Origin: Tsuneonella suprasediminis | GTDB lineage: Bacteria > Pseudomonadota > Alphaproteobacteria > Sphingomonadales > Sphingomonadaceae | Reading direction: 5' to 3' | DNA: 64,000 nucleotides | Assembly (NCBI RefSeq): GCF_003605755.1 | Contig: NZ_RAHJ01000019.1 | Location: 1-64,000, forward strand | Translations under genes and position numbers: made by a program | Notes under the pieces: generated by a model | What the model saw: the letters and a program-made list of their open reading frames with translations, nothing else | Told to the model about the DNA's origin: nothing | Databases searched by the model: none | Shown here: positions 24,955 to 33,304 of the stretch, in pieces | Layout: the number at the start of each line of letters is the position of its first letter | Position numbering within the stretch: the first letter of the stretch is position 1

Positions 24955-26372
24955 AACCGATCTTATTGCTGTTCACCGCCACTCTCGCGCTGGCGACCGC
25001 GCCGCTGGCTGCACAGGAAACGCCAAAGCCTTCCGACCGCGATCTTTCCTCGCCCGCGCCGGAAGGGGGCGCCGTAGAGACGGTTGAAACCGCGCGGGAC
25101 GATGGCGGGCTGTCGTTCACTGTTACCGACGAAAGTGAGTGGCAGGATCTGGGCATCGCGATCCCCGGTTTCGCTACCGATCGCGATGTGCCGACACAGG
25201 CGAGCAGTGGCGGCACCGCGGCATTGGGCAAGAGCCTGGCGCAAGTCGTGTACAACGATCTGAAATTCAACGGTCTGTTCAAACCGGTTGGGCCGAATTC
25301 CTTGCCGCAACCCAGCTATCCCGAAATCACCGCGCCCAGCTGGCCGACATGGTCGAACCGCAGCGCGGAAATGCTGGTTGAAGGGTATGTCCGCGCGCGT
25401 GGGGACGGCAAGCTGATTGTTGGTTGTTACCTCTACGACGTGCAGTTGCAGAAGGAACTGACCCGCGGTGGCTGGGTCGTGCCCCCGGCAGACTGGCGCC
25501 GGGCGGCGCACAAATGTTCCGATCTTGTCTATTCGCGTCTGTCTGGCGAAAGCCCGTTCTTCGACAGCCGCATAGCTTATATCGCGGAAACCGGGCCGAA
25601 AGATCACCGGGTCAAACGTCTGGCGATCATGGATTCGGATGGTGCCAATCACCGTTTCATTACCAACGGTCGGGCCACTGCGCTGACCCCGCGGTATTCG
25701 CCCGATTACCGGCAGTTGCTCTATCTCAGCTATGTCGATGGCAACCCGCGGCTTTACGTTTACGACATCGGCACCGGGCGCCAGCATCTGGTGACGCAGA
25801 GCAGCAACCCCACTTTTGCCCCGCGCTGGAGCCCGGATGGCAAGTGGATCCTCTATTCGATGGCGATTGGCGGAAACACCGATATCTATCGCGTATCGGC
25901 GCAAGGCGGGCCGAGCGTGCGCCTGACCAACGCACCGGGCATCGATATCGGAGGCTCCTATTCGCCCGATGGAACCAAGATCGTTTTTGAAAGCGACCGT
26001 TCCGGCAATCAGCAATGCTATGTGATGAATGCCGATGGTTCGAACCAGCGCCGCATCAGCTTTTCCGGCGGACGCTGCGCCACCCCGGAATGGAGCCCGC
26101 GCGGCGATCTGATCGCGTTCACGCGGATCGCCGGTAATTTCAACGTCGCGGTGATGAACACGCAAGGCGGTGGTGTGCGAACATTGACCAGCGGATGGCA
26201 AGATGAAGCACCGACATGGTCCCCCAATGGCCGCGTGATTCAGTTCTTCCGCACCGAACGCAATTCGGGCCGCAGCTCGCTGTGGCAGGTGGACCTGACA
26301 GGCCGCAACGAACGCCGTTTGCCGACCCCGGTGGACGCTTCGGACCCGGCATGGGGACCGATCCTGCCCTAA
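24951..26372 (+). CDS. tolB: Tol-Pal system periplasmic protein TolB
   Basis: TolB is a secreted beta-propeller that binds Pal and TolA. The 473-residue protein begins with signal peptide MKPILLLFTATLALATAPLA, cleaved near AAQ, then an N-terminal alpha/beta domain (to about residue 190) and PD40 propeller blades such as TALTPRYSPDYRQLLYLSY, FAPRWSPDGKWILYSMAIGG and IGGSYSPDGTKIVFESDRSG. The ATG at 24951 overlaps the tolA stop; the in-frame ATG at 24906 lies inside tolA and would spoil the signal peptide. Confidence 0.96.
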   Translation: MKPILLLFTATLALATAPLAAQETPKPSDRDLSSPAPEGGAVETVETARDDGGLSFTVTDESEWQDLGIAIPGFATDRDVPTQASSGGTAALGKSLAQVVYNDLKFNGLFKPVGPNSLPQPSYPEITAPSWPTWSNRSAEMLVEGYVRARGDGKLIVGCYLYDVQLQKELTRGGWVVPPADWRRAAHKCSDLVYSRLSGESPFFDSRIAYIAETGPKDHRVKRLAIMDSDGANHRFITNGRATALTPRYSPDYRQLLYLSYVDGNPRLYVYDIGTGRQHLVTQSSNPTFAPRWSPDGKWILYSMAIGGNTDIYRVSAQGGPSVRLTNAPGIDIGGSYSPDGTKIVFESDRSGNQQCYVMNADGSNQRRISFSGGRCATPEWSPRGDLIAFTRIAGNFNVAVMNTQGGGVRTLTSGWQDEAPTWSPNGRVIQFFRTERNSGRSSLWQVDLTGRNERRLPTPVDASDPAWGPILP

Positions 26373-26438
26373 ATGCATTGTTCCATGATAAGGGGGCGGC
26401 GATCGCTGCCTGAGGTTTCATAGAGAAGGAGACGCAAG

Positions 26439-26951
26439 ATGGATCGTCGTATTGTCATCGCCACTCTGATGGCGGGTACAGCGTTGCTGGCTGCCTGTAA
26501 GAAAGAGCCGCCGGCATCGTTGCCGCCGGAACCGGAACCGAACGTGACGGCTACCCCAACGCCGACCGCGCCGACTGGCCCGGTGCTGGGCACGCAGGCG
26601 CACTTCGAAGAGGCGGTGAACGGCAAAAACGTGATCTACTTCGACACTGACCGCTACAACATCGACAGCGCCTCGGCTGCAGCCCTGCAGACGCAGGCGC
26701 AGTATTTGATGCGTTATCCTAACATCAACGTTCGCGTCGAAGGCAATACCGACGAACGCGGTACGCGCGAATATAACCTTGCGCTGGGCGAACGTCGTGC
26801 GAATGCGGCCAAGAACTACCTCGTTTCGCTGGGCGTTGCGGCGAACCGCATCACGACGATCAGCTATGGCAAGGAACGCCCCGTGGCGCTCGGCTCCAAC
26901 GAAAGCGCATGGGCACAGAACCGCCGTGATGTGACGGTGGTGGTCGAATAG
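26439..26951 (+). CDS. pal: Peptidoglycan-associated lipoprotein Pal
   Basis: Pal anchors the outer membrane to peptidoglycan and ends the Tol-Pal operon. The 170-residue protein has a lipoprotein signal ending GTALLAAC (lipobox Cys20), a Pro-rich linker, and an OmpA-like domain with VIYFDTDRYNIDSASAAAL, NVRVEGNTDERGTREYNLAL and the peptidoglycan-binding GERRANAAKNYLVSLGV. AGAAGGAG lies before the ATG. The 66-base gap after tolB may carry an extra promoter. Confidence 0.96.
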   Translation: MDRRIVIATLMAGTALLAACKKEPPASLPPEPEPNVTATPTPTAPTGPVLGTQAHFEEAVNGKNVIYFDTDRYNIDSASAAALQTQAQYLMRYPNINVRVEGNTDERGTREYNLALGERRANAAKNYLVSLGVAANRITTISYGKERPVALGSNESAWAQNRRDVTVVVE

Positions 26952-26967
26952 ATGAAATGAAGGTTGT

Positions 26968-26990
26968 GCCTCGCCCGGAAAGGGCGGGGC
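26968..26990 (+). terminator. Hairpin at end of tol-pal operon
   Basis: GCCTCGCCC (26968-26976) pairs with GGGCGGGGC (26982-26990) around GGAAA, with one U-G pair. It lies 17 bases after the pal stop. No T-run follows, so it may be a weak terminator or an mRNA-end stabiliser. Confidence 0.5.
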
Positions 26991-27001
26991 GCAAGCCGCT
27001 C

Positions 27002-27184
27002 TCAGTACGGCGGAATGGAGAAAGTCGGCAGATTCGGTGTCGGCAATTCAGCCATCGCCGGGTACAGCGAATTCCCGCCGTTTTGCGATCCGCGCTCGAT
27101 CACAGGCGCAGAAATCGCCAGCGCAGCAAGCGCGAGAGCCGATGCAACTGCGGCTATTTTGACTTGCGGGCTCATCCTGAACAT
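27002..27184 (-). CDS. Small possibly exported protein, unknown
   Basis: A 60-residue reading frame opposite to pal. It holds a hydrophobic Ala/Leu-rich segment VKIAAVASALALAALAISAP that could be a signal peptide or anchor, then a short Ser/Pro/Gly-rich tail ending PTPNLPTFSIPPY. The start could be 27184 or the internal ATG at 27175; neither has a good ribosome site. Location between two real genes with no overlap makes it plausible, but no family is recognised. Confidence 0.4.
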   Translation of the reverse strand: MFRMSPQVKIAAVASALALAALAISAPVIERGSQNGGNSLYPAMAELPTPNLPTFSIPPY

Positions 27185-27306
27185 AGCGCTGGCAATGTAA
27201 TGCGCTGTATTGTGCATTGCAACATGACGTGAGCAAATTGCCCATTCCACCTTCCATTGGGGGGAGTGAAGGCTTAGGTGGGGCTAGTGAAAGTGAACGA
27301 TCTCCG

Positions 27307-27840
27307 ATGGTAAAGGCGCGCCGATCGAATGATTGGGGCTTCCCACGCTGGCGCGGCTATGGCTCTTCGCGTGAAGCTACGACCGTGCGCCTGTGCGACC
27401 GGCACGGATGTGAAGAGCCGGGCAATTGCCCGGCGCCCAAATCGCCCAACAGCCCGGATCGCTGGTATTTTTGCCAGCGCCATGCCGCCGAATACAACCA
27501 GAAATGGGATTACTTCGAAGGGCTTTCGAAGGAAGAGGCGGCCGAACGGGCAGCGAATGAGGAACGCGATAACGCCGGCTATGCCGAAGCGTCGCACTAT
27601 GGCTGGGCCGGAAGTGGCGATGGATCGCGCACTGCCGATGAAATGCGGGCGCTGGAATTGCTGGAGCTGGAAGCGGACGCCGATTTTGATGCGGTGAAAA
27701 GGGCGTGGCGTGCCAAGGCTAAGGAAGTGCACCCTGATGTGAAGCCCGGCGATGCCGACGCAGCGCAACAGTTTCAGGCGTTTCAGGTGGCCTACGAAGT
27801 GCTCCGCCAGGCGGAAGAGCGGCGCGAGTGGAAGGGGTAG
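27307..27840 (+). CDS. J-domain (DnaJ-like) protein with N-terminal Cys/His cluster
   Basis: A 177-residue protein with a C-terminal J-domain (about 113-175) that keeps the HPD tripeptide at 142-144 (KEVHPDVKPGDADAA), so it can stimulate the ATPase of an Hsp70. Upstream lies a Cys/His group, LCDRHGCEEPGNC (Cys30, His33, Cys35, Cys41) and FCQRH (Cys56, His59), probably a zinc site. An Ala/Glu-rich helical stretch (75-92) links the parts. The chosen start MVKARRSND at 27307 avoids an odd Gly/Ser leader from the in-frame ATG at 27217. The gene stands 44 bases before a SpoIIAA-like gene. Confidence 0.85.
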   Translation: MVKARRSNDWGFPRWRGYGSSREATTVRLCDRHGCEEPGNCPAPKSPNSPDRWYFCQRHAAEYNQKWDYFEGLSKEEAAERAANEERDNAGYAEASHYGWAGSGDGSRTADEMRALELLELEADADFDAVKRAWRAKAKEVHPDVKPGDADAAQQFQAFQVAYEVLRQAEERREWKG

Positions 27841-27884
27841 GCTGAACTGGGTTTTGGGGGCGTAATAGTAGGAGGAGTACGATC

Positions 27885-28622
27885 ATGATCGATATCGACC
27901 TGTCCCAGCCAGCGGTTGCCGTATTGAAACCCGAAGGTGCGCTCAGCGCAGCCGACTTCGACGCTTTGCGCGCTGCAATCGACGGTCATATCAATCGTAC
28001 CGATATCGTGCCCAATCTGGTGATCGATGCCAGCCATCTGCCGCACTGGGACAGTCTGGCCGCGCTGGAGAAACACCTGAAATTTGTGCGCGATCATCAT
28101 CGGGTGGTGAAAAAAGTGGCCATCGTTGGCGATTCGCCCATTCTGAGTGTTGTGCCTGCACTCGTCGATCATTTCGTGGGCGCCAAGGTTCGGCGGTTCC
28201 CGACTGACAAGATGGCGAAAGCCAAAGAATGGGCCAACGCCGTGGACGACGATCCTGGCCGATTCGATGTGATCGACGGTTTGCCGCGCGATGTTGTTGC
28301 GCTGAAGGCGGTCGGGATCATCACCGCGCAGGACTATCGCGACACTCTGGTTCCGCTGGTCGAAGCGAAACTGAAAGAGCACGACAAGCTCAAGTTCCTG
28401 ATCGTGCTGGGCGAAGAATATGCCACTTATGCCGCCGATGCAGCGTGGGACGATACGCGGTTCGGCATCGCGCACTGGGGCGATTTTTCCCGTATTGCGC
28501 TGGTCACCGATATTGGCTGGATGACGTCCGCAACCAAGTTGTTCGCTCCGCTGATGGGGGCAGAGGTCGCTGTGTTCCCGGTCGCCGAGCTGGAAGAGGC
28601 GAAAAGCTGGATCAGGCGGTAA
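27885..28622 (+). CDS. Tandem SpoIIAA-like (STAS/SEC14 fold) protein
   Basis: A 245-residue protein that appears to contain the same small alpha/beta domain twice. Each half has the pattern of the SpoIIAA-like family: first half LVIDASHLPHWDSLAALEKH, KKVAIVGDSPILSVVPALVD and VRRFPTDKMAKAKEWA; second half FLIVLGEEYATYAADAAWDD, SRIALVTDIGWMTSATKLFA and VAVFPVAELEEAKSWI. The family is known as single-domain proteins of unclear role, with a lipid- or nucleotide-binding fold proposed. AGGAGGAG precedes the ATG. The gene is convergent with the GFA protein. Confidence 0.8.
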   Translation: MIDIDLSQPAVAVLKPEGALSAADFDALRAAIDGHINRTDIVPNLVIDASHLPHWDSLAALEKHLKFVRDHHRVVKKVAIVGDSPILSVVPALVDHFVGAKVRRFPTDKMAKAKEWANAVDDDPGRFDVIDGLPRDVVALKAVGIITAQDYRDTLVPLVEAKLKEHDKLKFLIVLGEEYATYAADAAWDDTRFGIAHWGDFSRIALVTDIGWMTSATKLFAPLMGAEVAVFPVAELEEAKSWIRR

Positions 28623-28637
28623 GCGCGTACCGCTGGT

Positions 28638-29090
28638 TCAATCGAAGGTGAAACCGGCCTCTTTCGCTTCGGCAAAGACCTCCGCGCCGGTTTTCTTCGG
28701 GGTATCCTGAGCCAGATCGTACCACGTGGGTTTTTCATCGATGAAAATCTGTTCGTTCAGAGCATAGCCGGAGGGCAGATCGAACAGACCGGCGGACAGG
28801 CTGAAATGCCCCTCGCCGGGCAGAAGGTGATACCACAGCGTTGCACCGCAAGTGTCGCAAAATGCCCGTTCCGCCCATTCGGAGGAATGATAGATCGATA
28901 CGTGATCGGCGCCGGTCACCTTCAGATCGTCCGGCTTGGCACCGGCCAGCGAGAATAACGGACCGCCGCCATTGAGCCGACGGCACATCGAACAATGGCA
29001 GGCCTCCACGGTTTGCTTGATCGATGTCACTTCAACCTGCACTCCGCCGCACTGGCATTGACCGCGGAGTGTGTGAGTTGTGTCAGCCAT
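28638..29090 (-). CDS. GFA family zinc protein (S-hydroxymethylglutathione synthase-like)
   Basis: A 150-residue protein of the glutathione-dependent formaldehyde-activating fold. The zinc-binding cysteines are seen in GQCQCGGVQV, ACHCSMCRR and AFCDTCGATLWY. The founding enzyme of the family was proposed to speed the joining of formaldehyde and glutathione, but most members have no proven activity. It lies 21 bases downstream of the purN-YjbR gene on the same strand and may be cotranscribed. Confidence 0.9.
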   Translation of the reverse strand: MADTTHTLRGQCQCGGVQVEVTSIKQTVEACHCSMCRRLNGGGPLFSLAGAKPDDLKVTGADHVSIYHSSEWAERAFCDTCGATLWYHLLPGEGHFSLSAGLFDLPSGYALNEQIFIDEKPTWYDLAQDTPKKTGAEVFAEAKEAGFTFD

Positions 29091-29111
29091 CGGGTATCCT
29101 TCCCTCAGTGG

Positions 29112-30062
29112 TTAAAACTGGTCTGCAGCATCCATCAGTGCGGTCAGTTTCTTCGGCGCGACAGCGCGCCAGCTTCGGGCGATCCATTCAGCGACATCGT
29201 CCCAGTCCGTATCACCCAGATCGAGCCGGATGCCGATCCAGCCATCTCCGAAATAGGCTGGGCGATAAAACCGTTCAGGATCGCGTTCGATCAGCATAGC
29301 CTGCTCATCCACACCGCTGATCTTGGTGAGGAGCGCGGTCTTGCCATCACCGTGATGATCCATGCTGACCCACGCGAATTTCTTACCTTTGACGATGCCG
29401 AAACAGGGCATTCCATGGCTGATCGTTTCTTCCGCCTGCGGCATCATCATTGCCCGTTCGCGGACTTGCCCGACCAGCCATTCCAGATCGAACGGGCGCG
29501 AAACATAGTCGCTTAGCACGCGAGAATAGAGCTGATGCTCCGCGATCAGCACTCTCGCCGCCAGTCTATCTGCGGTATCGCCGGGTATGATAGCGACTTC
29601 GATCTGGCCGAGAATTTCGCCCGCATCGAGTTCTTCCGTCACCAGATGAACCGAAACCCCGCCCTTGGCATCGCCGGCCGCGATGGCGCGGGCGTGGGTG
29701 TCCAAACCGGTGTATTTGGGTAGCAGGGAGGGGTGGATGTTGAGCATCCGGCCTGCCCAGCGGTTCACGAATTCGGGCGTCAGGATTCGCATGTATCCGG
29801 CCAGCGCGACATATTCAGCACCGCTTTCGCGTAGTCTGGCATCCATCGCCATGTCATGATCGGCGCGCTTCATGCCTTTGTGTGCAATGGCGAATGTCGG
29901 GATTCCTTCGGCCGCCGCAAGCGCGAGCCCCTTGGCAGCGGGATCGTTGCTGCCAACCGCGATGATTTCGTAAGCAGCGCCGGGAAGGCGACTGGCATAG
30001 AGCAGGGCGGCCATATTGGTCCCGCTGCCGGATATCAGTACCGCGACACGGGCTTTCTTCAT
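29112..30062 (-). CDS. purN: Phosphoribosylglycinamide formyltransferase fused to YjbR/MmcQ domain
   Basis: The first 190 residues are PurN, which formylates GAR with 10-formyl-tetrahydrofolate: SGSGTNMAALL (12-22), catalytic Asn108 and His110 in MLNIHPSLLPKYTG, and Asp146 in LDAGEIL. From about residue 190 a second domain follows, with ISHGMPCFGIVKGKKFAWVS, ALLTKISGVDEQAMLIERDP and YFGDGWIGIRLDLGDTDW, which matches the YjbR/MmcQ (CyaY-like) fold. PurN alone is usually near 190-220 residues, so this 316-residue protein is a fusion. No stop or shift separates the parts. It follows purM by 126 bases. Confidence 0.92.
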   Translation of the reverse strand: MKKARVAVLISGSGTNMAALLYASRLPGAAYEIIAVGSNDPAAKGLALAAAEGIPTFAIAHKGMKRADHDMAMDARLRESGAEYVALAGYMRILTPEFVNRWAGRMLNIHPSLLPKYTGLDTHARAIAAGDAKGGVSVHLVTEELDAGEILGQIEVAIIPGDTADRLAARVLIAEHQLYSRVLSDYVSRPFDLEWLVGQVRERAMMMPQAEETISHGMPCFGIVKGKKFAWVSMDHHGDGKTALLTKISGVDEQAMLIERDPERFYRPAYFGDGWIGIRLDLGDTDWDDVAEWIARSWRAVAPKKLTALMDAADQF

Positions 30063-30188
30063 CGCGTGGAGCTTCCTGCTTGATGTGGGGCGACTGTCGG
30101 CGCGCTGTGCATTTGGCAGCAGATGCCATCAACGCTCAAGCCCCGGCGTGAAGATATCCCGCCCGTCCGCCGTTTTGCCTGATGCCGC

Positions 30189-31295
30189 TTATGCCAGATG
30201 CTGCGCGTCCCAGTCTTCCCGGCCAGCCCATGTGCCTGCCGAACCGCGCACAGAGCAGCCGCGCTGCCCCTCCACGACTTCGCCAATTCGTGCGACCTGC
30301 TCGCCTTCCGACTCCAGAGCGGCGGCGACATTGCCCGCTTCGTCAGGCTGCACGGCAAGCACCATACCGATGCCGCAGTTGAACGTGCGCGCCATTTCGC
30401 CCGGTTCGATATTTCCCTGCGCCTGCAGGAAGGCCATCAGCGCAGGCTGTTCCCATGCATCGGCATCGATCACGCCGTGCGCCCCTTCGGGCAGTACGCG
30501 CGGGATATTTTCCAGCAGACCGCCACCGGTGATGTGGGCCAGTGCGTCGATTCTTCCGGCGCGAATCGTCGGCAGCAAGCTTTTCACATAAATCCGCGTG
30601 GGTTCGATCAGTGCATCGATCAGCAGACGTTCGGGATCGAACAAGGCAGGCCGGTCCAGACGCCAGCCCTTGTCCGCCGCCAACCGCCGGACGAGTGAAT
30701 ATCCGTTGGAGTGAACCCCCGAACTCGCAAGACCAAGCAGGATATGGCCGGGGGCCACTTTCTCTCCGGTCAATTGTTCCCCACGCTCCACTGCACCAAC
30801 GCAGAAACCGGCAAGGTCATAATCCCCCGCAGCGTACATACCCGGCATTTCGGCTGTTTCGCCACCGATCAGCGCGCATCCGGCAATGCGGCAACCTTCG
30901 GCAATCCCGGCCACAACGCGTTCGGCAATGCCGGTTTCCAGCTTACCCGTCGCGAAATAGTCGAGGAAGAATAGCGGTTCCGCGCCCTGCACGATCAGAT
31001 CGTTCACGCACATCGCGACCAGATCGATGCCAACCGAATCATGCCGGTCGTAATCGATGGCTAGTTTCAGCTTGGTGCCGACCCCGTCATTCGCCGCGAC
31101 AAGCAGCGGATCGGTGTATCCGGCGGCCTTGGGATCGAAGAAACCGCCGAATCCGCCCAGTTCGCTGGTGGCACCAGGCCGCGCGGTGGCTTTCACCAGC
31201 GGACCGATCGCCTTGACCAGCGCGTTACCAGCGTCAATCGAGACGCCAGCGGATTCGTAAGTATAGGACTTGGGGGGCGAACCATCAGTGGACAT
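30189..31295 (-). CDS. purM: Phosphoribosylformylglycinamidine cyclo-ligase
   Basis: PurM (AIR synthetase) closes the imidazole ring of FGAM with ATP in purine synthesis. The 368-residue protein has [25 protein letters not shown], the loop [13 protein letters not shown] and [13 protein letters not shown]. The start [14 protein letters not shown] at 31295, with AAGGCGG before it, is chosen over an in-frame ATG at 31331. It is divergent from the DUF2066-like gene, a gene order (purN-purM / DUF2066-hdaA) often met in alphaproteobacteria. Confidence 0.96.
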   Translation of the reverse strand: MSTDGSPPKSYTYESAGVSIDAGNALVKAIGPLVKATARPGATSELGGFGGFFDPKAAGYTDPLLVAANDGVGTKLKLAIDYDRHDSVGIDLVAMCVNDLIVQGAEPLFFLDYFATGKLETGIAERVVAGIAEGCRIAGCALIGGETAEMPGMYAAGDYDLAGFCVGAVERGEQLTGEKVAPGHILLGLASSGVHSNGYSLVRRLAADKGWRLDRPALFDPERLLIDALIEPTRIYVKSLLPTIRAGRIDALAHITGGGLLENIPRVLPEGAHGVIDADAWEQPALMAFLQAQGNIEPGEMARTFNCGIGMVLAVQPDEAGNVAAALESEGEQVARIGEVVEGQRGCSVRGSAGTWAGREDWDAQHLA

Positions 31296-31364
31296 AGCAA
31301 CCGCCTTACGCATTCGCGCTTGGATTTCCATGCCCGTTTAGGCAAAAGGCCCCAACTTTTCCGC

Positions 31365-32654
31365 ATGGCCATACAAATGACCCTTCCGCGCATGACGCGC
31401 CACACGGCCCTGACGGCCATTTTCGCGATTGTCGCGCTGGCATTGGCGATTCTCGCCGGACGGGCGCTGATCGCGCAGGTTTCGGGTGATCGGGGCATCG
31501 CCGCTATCGCCTCTTCCACCGACATCGACGTGGGTGGCATCGAAGTCGATGTGACGGCCGACAACGCCTACGCCGCCCGTGAAAAGGGTTGGAAACAGGC
31601 GATTCAGGATGCGTGGAAGAAACTGAAAGGCCCGGCGATTTCGCAAGGGCAGCTCGAATCGCTCGTCTCTGCCGTCGTGATCGAGCGGGAAGAACTGGGG
31701 CCGAAACGCTATATCGCCACGCTGGGTGTCAGTTTCGACCGCGCGCGCGCCGGTGCGATTCTGGGCCGGGGCGGGCAGGCGGCGCGTTCGGCGCCGATGC
31801 TGTTGATTCCCGTCACTATCAGTGCAGGCACCGAAACGGTGTACGAGGTGCGTAACCCGTGGCAGCGAGCATGGGCCGAATATCAGCCGGGTGGCAGTCG
31901 GGTGGATTATGTGCGCCCATCGGGCGCCAATGGCGATTCGCTGCTGGTCACATTCGGTCAGACGACACGACGCAGCCGGACATGGTGGCGCAATATCCTC
32001 GATCAGTTCGGCGCGAGCGACGTGCTGATGGCGGTCGCGGATTTACGCTATCGCTGGCCGGGCGGGCCGGTCGATGGCACCTTCACCGCGCGCTATGGCC
32101 CGGACAATACGTATCTCGATAGCTTTACGATGTCGGCCAGGAACCCGGCAGAACTGCAGGCGATGCTCAACAAGGCGGTGCGACGGTTCAACACGATATA
32201 CGAGAAGGCGCTGGCTGACGGGCAGATCAAACCCGATCCGACTCTGAACCTCGGAACGCCTCAGCTCGATCCGGCGGTGCAGCAGCTCATCAATCTGGGG
32301 CGCAATGCGGAGGCACAGGCGCGTGCCCGCGCCGCGGCAGAGGCCGCTGCGGCTCAGGCAGCGCAGGCGGGCGAGCCGACCGGAGGAGAAACGTTGCCGG
32401 TGCAAACGCCAGCGATCGTGTCCAGCTTCGTGGTCCAGTTCGCTACGCCCAATGCCGGTGCTGTCGATGCAACCATCGCTGCCGTTCGGGCAACGCCGGG
32501 TGTGCGCGGTGCGGCCACCTCCAGCCTTGCAATCGGCGGGACATCGGTGATGAGCGTCAGTTATGGTGGCAGCCTGTCCGAACTGGCTGCTGCGCTGAAG
32601 GCGCGCGGGTTCACTGTCCGCCAGGGCGGCAATGCGCTCGCGATCAGTCGCTGA
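31365..32654 (+). CDS. DUF2066-like membrane-anchored/exported protein
   Basis: A protein of about 429 residues. After a hydrophobic segment ALTAIFAIVALALAILAGRA that may be a signal or anchor, the region VDVTADNAYAAREKGWKQAI resembles the N-terminus of DUF2066 proteins. An Ala/Gln-rich linker (about 325-350) leads to a C-terminal domain of about 75 residues, FVVQFATPNAGAVDATIAAV to FTVRQGGNALAISR, with a ferredoxin-like pattern similar to heavy-metal-associated domains but without CxxC. Function unknown. Start choice among ATGs at 31365, 31377 and 31392 is uncertain. Its stop overlaps the hdaA start. Confidence 0.7.
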   Translation: MAIQMTLPRMTRHTALTAIFAIVALALAILAGRALIAQVSGDRGIAAIASSTDIDVGGIEVDVTADNAYAAREKGWKQAIQDAWKKLKGPAISQGQLESLVSAVVIEREELGPKRYIATLGVSFDRARAGAILGRGGQAARSAPMLLIPVTISAGTETVYEVRNPWQRAWAEYQPGGSRVDYVRPSGANGDSLLVTFGQTTRRSRTWWRNILDQFGASDVLMAVADLRYRWPGGPVDGTFTARYGPDNTYLDSFTMSARNPAELQAMLNKAVRRFNTIYEKALADGQIKPDPTLNLGTPQLDPAVQQLINLGRNAEAQARARAAAEAAAAQAAQAGEPTGGETLPVQTPAIVSSFVVQFATPNAGAVDATIAAVRATPGVRGAATSSLAIGGTSVMSVSYGGSLSELAAALKARGFTVRQGGNALAISR

Positions 32655-33262
32655 TGAGCCAGATCGCCCTGCCGCTGTCGGTGCGGCGGGCCGATGATCC
32701 GGTCCGCATCGTGATTGGCAATGCCAATCGCGCCGTGGCCGATGCGCTGACCCACCCGCAAGACTGGCCATTCCGCACCGCCGTGCTCGTTGGTCCGCCG
32801 CGTTCGGGCAAGAGCTTGCTGGCGCGCTGGTTCGCGGGACAGGGCGGCGATGTGATCGATGGTGTCGATACGTGCGATGAAACCGAGGTATTCCATCGCT
32901 GGAACCGTGCGCAGGAAAGCGGCACACCATTGCTGCTGGTGAGCGACAGCGATCCATGGGAGATCGCTCTGCCGGATTTACGAAGTCGGATGGGGGCCGC
33001 GCTCCACCTGCAGATTGGTGTGCCGGACGATATGATGGTCGAGGAGCTGTTGTGGGCCCATGCCGAGGCGCGCGGTCTTGCGCTGGGCGAAGGGGCTCCT
33101 ACTTATCTCGTGCCCCGGCTTGAACGCAGCTTCGCCGGTATTGAGGTTCTGGTGGCGACGATCGACCGCCTGAGCCTCGAACGTAAAGTACCGGCCACAT
33201 TGTCGGTATGGCGCGACGCTTTGGAGGCGGTGCAAGGGGCGGATCAACCGCGGCTGATATAG
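32654..33262 (+). CDS. hdaA: DnaA regulatory inactivator homologue HdaA
   Basis: A 202-residue AAA+ protein related to domain III of DnaA. With the DNA clamp, Hda-type proteins trigger ATP hydrolysis on DnaA and limit initiation. The N-terminal QIALPL (residues 3-8) fits a clamp-binding motif, Walker A is VGPPRSGKS (46-54), a weak Walker B region follows (GGDVIDGVDTCDE), and the lid has LEVLVATIDRLSLERKVPAT-like sequence. It starts within the stop of the DUF2066-like gene (ATGA overlap), as in other alphaproteobacteria. Confidence 0.88.
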   Translation: MSQIALPLSVRRADDPVRIVIGNANRAVADALTHPQDWPFRTAVLVGPPRSGKSLLARWFAGQGGDVIDGVDTCDETEVFHRWNRAQESGTPLLLVSDSDPWEIALPDLRSRMGAALHLQIGVPDDMMVEELLWAHAEARGLALGEGAPTYLVPRLERSFAGIEVLVATIDRLSLERKVPATLSVWRDALEAVQGADQPRLI

Positions 33263-33304
33263 CTGCAACTTGCCATTGCGGCGGTTTGGTGGGAGGATTC
33301 ACCG

